Shown: positions 15,301-16,824 of the stretch, one piece after another
Layout of the letters: every line of letters starts with the position of its first letter
Numbering within the stretch: the first letter of the stretch is position 1
From: Thermodesulfobium sp. 4217-1
GTDB lineage: Bacteria > Thermodesulfobiota > Thermodesulfobiia > Thermodesulfobiales > Thermodesulfobiaceae
NCBI RefSeq assembly: GCF_039822205.1
Contig: NZ_JBAGBW010000030.1
Span: 1-16,824 of the forward strand
Direction: 5' to 3'
DNA: 16,824 nucleotides
Notes under the pieces: generated by a model
What the model saw: the letters and a program-made list of their open reading frames with translations, nothing else
Databases searched by the model: none
What the model was told of the DNA's origin: nothing
Translations under genes and position numbers: made by a program

Positions 15301-16378
15301 CTTTATTTACCTCTACTTTCAAAGGTTTGCCCGCAACAAGAGAATATACGTCATCCAGATTGCCCTCTACCTTTCTTATTGAAGACTCTTCGCTCGCTAA
15401 ATATGAAAATTCGCCTTTCTTTCCATAAACTAAAGGCCTTAACTTAATTCTGTCATTTAAGCCCATCATATAATTATTTGTAGCAACTATTATTGCGAAA
15501 GGTCCATTCAGAAGTAAGTTGCCATAAGTCATCCTCAATGCGGTATGAAGTCTCTTTTCTTCTTCTGGCATAAGCTCTATATCCTTCCAAAACTTTGATG
15601 CCACCACATTACATGCAATATCCAAAGGCAAGCCGTGCTTTCTAACCAATAGATCAAATGTATATGCGATTACCTCAGTGTCAGTTAAAAGTACACATTC
15701 GTAACCGTAAGTTTCCAGAAATCTTTTATTGATACCGTATGAGGAAATCTCGCCATTGTGAACCACAGTCCAGTCAAGAATAGAAAATGGATGAGCACCT
15801 GCCCACCAACCAGGCGTGTTTGTCGGGAATCTCCCGTGTGCAGTCCATATATACGCTCCATATTTTTCGAGCATAAAAAATCTTCCAATATCTTCTGGAT
15901 ATCCAACACCTTTAAAAACTCCCATATTTTTTCCTGAAGAATTTACGTAAGAACCGGGTATCCTTGTATTGACCAGCATTACCAACTTTACTACAAAGTC
16001 ATCTGCATGCATATTTTTTGCTACCAGTTTTTCTGGTTTCGGTAAAACGAAATATCTCCACAGAAGAGGAGGATCTTTAATCTCATTTATAATCTTGGTT
16101 GGAATTCTTTCCTGCCGCTCTACGATAAAGTTTTCTTCAATTAATGAGTCAACCTCTCTTTTGGCAGATTCCGTATCAAACATAATATGCAAGCAATAAT
16201 TATCTGGAGTCTCAGGGTAAATGCCATAAGCAGCAAAACCACCGCCCAAACCGTTCGATCTTGAATGCATCACGGACATCATATCCATAATTGCATCGCC
16301 AGATATACGAATACCCGATTTGTTCATGATTCCCGCTGCCGCACATCCAGATGGTATATGTTCCAATGCAGGTATCAT
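15287..16378 (-). CDS. Glutamate synthase glutaminase subunit (class II amidotransferase; archaeal-type split GltB, first part)
   Basis: The 363-residue Ntn-type amidotransferase releases ammonia from glutamine for the FMN subunit. AHGRFPTNTPG (180-190), AHPF (195-198) and VVHNGEIS (205-212) bind glutamine and stabilise the intermediate. The likely nucleophile is Cys12 in IPSGCAAAG rather than residue 2, so an 11-residue leader must be removed for the cysteine to become N-terminal. Related proteins from Clostridia carry the same 'IPSGC' leader (recalled, not searched). SRSNGLGGGFAAYGIYP (39-55) is a further family block. Start ATG follows AGGAGG by 5 nt. It is the first gene of the long operon, downstream of a palindromic promoter. 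Confidence 0.9.
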   Translation of the reverse strand: MIPALEHIPSGCAAAGIMNKSGIRISGDAIMDMMSVMHSRSNGLGGGFAAYGIYPETPDNYCLHIMFDTESAKREVDSLIEENFIVERQERIPTKIINEIKDPPLLWRYFVLPKPEKLVAKNMHADDFVVKLVMLVNTRIPGSYVNSSGKNMGVFKGVGYPEDIGRFFMLEKYGAYIWTAHGRFPTNTPGWWAGAHPFSILDWTVVHNGEISSYGINKRFLETYGYECVLLTDTEVIAYTFDLLVRKHGLPLDIACNVVASKFWKDIELMPEEEKRLHTALRMTYGNLLLNGPFAIIVATNNYMMGLNDRIKLRPLVYGKKGEFSYLASEESSIRKVEGNLDDVYSLVAGKPLKVEVNKDVCA

Positions 16379-16411
16379 GAAAACCTCCTAAATAAAATTA
16401 TTGAACTATCT

Positions 16412-16441
16412 ATTTTACAATAGATATTGTATTGTTAGCAA
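16412..16441 (-). promoter_or_regulatory. Promoter of the glutamate synthase operon
   Basis: On the minus strand TTGCTA (16436-16441) and TAAAAT (16412-16417, five of six matches) are 18 nt apart. Transcription would begin near 16405, giving a short leader before AGGAGG. The next upstream gene ends at 16520, so this gap is where the operon promoter should be. Confidence 0.6.
16416..16431. promoter_or_regulatory. Perfect palindromic operator candidate inside the glt promoter
   Basis: TACAATAGATATTGTA is TACAATA followed by GA and TATTGTA, a perfect 7-2-7 dyad. It fills most of the spacer between the -35 and -10 boxes and touches the -10 box. A dimeric regulator bound here would directly control the operon. 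The regulator is not in the window. Confidence 0.55.
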
Positions 16442-16477
16442 ATTAATTTATTTTGTGAAATATAAAAAATTATGGTG

Positions 16478-16532
16478 GTGGTATAAAAAGCATAGTATAA
16501 TAACAAATCAAATTATATTTTATTTATACCAC
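16478..16532 (-). repeat. 10-bp inverted repeat around the end of the right-edge GGDEF gene
   Basis: GTGGTATAAA (16478-16487) is an exact inverted copy of TTTATACCAC (16523-16532), 35 nt apart. One arm lies in the final codons of the GGDEF gene. On the minus strand the second arm is followed by a T run a few bases on, so a long-looped terminator is possible but not convincing. Confidence 0.35.
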
Positions 16533-16824
16533 GAAAAAGTATTTTTTCCATTATTTTTTGAATTAAAAAGAGCCCTGTCAACCCTGCTGATCAAGTCATC
16601 CAGAGTAATATCTGAATTGAATATGCCTGCACCAATTGAAATTGTTACCTCTTCATCAATTCCAAAATCAATTGACGATACCTTGTCTCCAATTTTCTGA
16701 ACAATACTTAAAAGATTATCTTCAGAAACATTTAACACAATAATCAAGAATTCGTCTCCGCCCCACCTTATAAATAGATCGTCTTCTCTAAGTGAAGACT
16801 TTATCTCCTCTGAAACCTTCTTTA
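16520..16824 (-). CDS. GGDEF-domain protein, C-terminal part (diguanylate cyclase, cut by window edge)
   Basis: The reading frame enters from the right edge and ends at TAA (16520-16522). It gives 100 residues that cover the second half of a GGDEF domain. The active-site GGDEF is intact (in RWGGDEFLIIV), and REDD lies exactly five residues before it, matching the RxxD inhibitory I-site. VTISIGAGIF and the closing RVDRALFNSKNNGKN segment, the usual end of the domain, follow. Both catalytic and feedback sites look functional. The TTG at 16745-16747 that could be read as a start lies inside the domain, after the active site, so it is not the true start. Whatever sensor domain it carries is outside the window. 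Confidence 0.92.
   Translation of the reverse strand, partial: KKVSEEIKSSLREDDLFIRWGGDEFLIIVLNVSEDNLLSIVQKIGDKVSSIDFGIDEEVTISIGAGIFNSDITLDDLISRVDRALFNSKNNGKNTFSWYK

Noticed and set aside
14977-15447. A 156-codon plus-strand frame opposite the glutamate synthase genes
   Set aside because: It lies antisense to two confidently identified genes, has no ribosome site and shows no family motif.
16478-16532. Inverted repeat after the right-edge GGDEF gene as a firm terminator
   Set aside because: The loop is 35 nt, the stem is AT-rich and the T run is offset by several bases, so it is listed only as a repeat.

Overview
The window is AT-rich and densely coded, with strong use of AGA/AGG for arginine and ATA for isoleucine. 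The gene content is bacterial (dnaB, purA, birA, a tRNA with encoded CCA, strong AGGAGG ribosome sites). The glutamate synthase, however, is split into three archaeal-type polypeptides with ferredoxin-like clusters, as in many strict anaerobes. An anaerobic, possibly thermophilic bacterium of Clostridia- or Thermodesulfobium-like type fits best. This taxonomic guess comes from gene style only.

Layout. (1) 1-93: the start of a probable transposase on the minus strand, running off the left edge, with a near-consensus promoter framed by a 10-bp inverted repeat. A bidirectional terminator at 226-252 separates it from the next unit. (2) 262-4196, minus strand: asparaginase, M20 amidohydrolase, a small DUF3311-type membrane protein and a sodium:solute symporter. 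This looks like an uptake-and-deamidation/deacylation module. (3) 4321-7398, plus strand: a large membrane diguanylate cyclase (sensor domain, GAF, three PAS, GGEEF with I-site). Its reading frame has no ATG/GTG/TTG/CTG before its first transmembrane helix. (4) 7402-16378, minus strand: one long co-directional run. It begins with a three-part glutamate synthase and continues through dnaB, purA, 5-formyltetrahydrofolate cyclo-ligase, a biotin ligase and thrC, ending at tRNA-Thr(CGT). Gaps are 72 nt or less and two gene pairs overlap. (5) 16520-16824, minus strand: the C-terminal half of a second GGDEF protein, running off the right edge.

How the genes relate. The glutamate synthase supplies glutamate, the amino donor for many biosyntheses, and glutamine/ammonia metabolism also ties to the asparaginase upstream. 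PurA and the folate enzyme serve purine and C1 metabolism, and ThrC makes the amino acid loaded on the tRNA that directly follows it. The glt promoter has a perfect palindrome between its -35 and -10 boxes, so it is probably regulated by a repressor or activator.

There is no intergenic stretch over 300 bases; the longest gaps (94-261, 4197-4320, 16379-16519) hold the promoters, repeats and terminator listed. I saw no CRISPR array, prophage or obvious defence system. The most unusual points are the missing canonical start codon of the cyclase, the thrC/tRNA-Thr pairing, and the palindromic glt control region.
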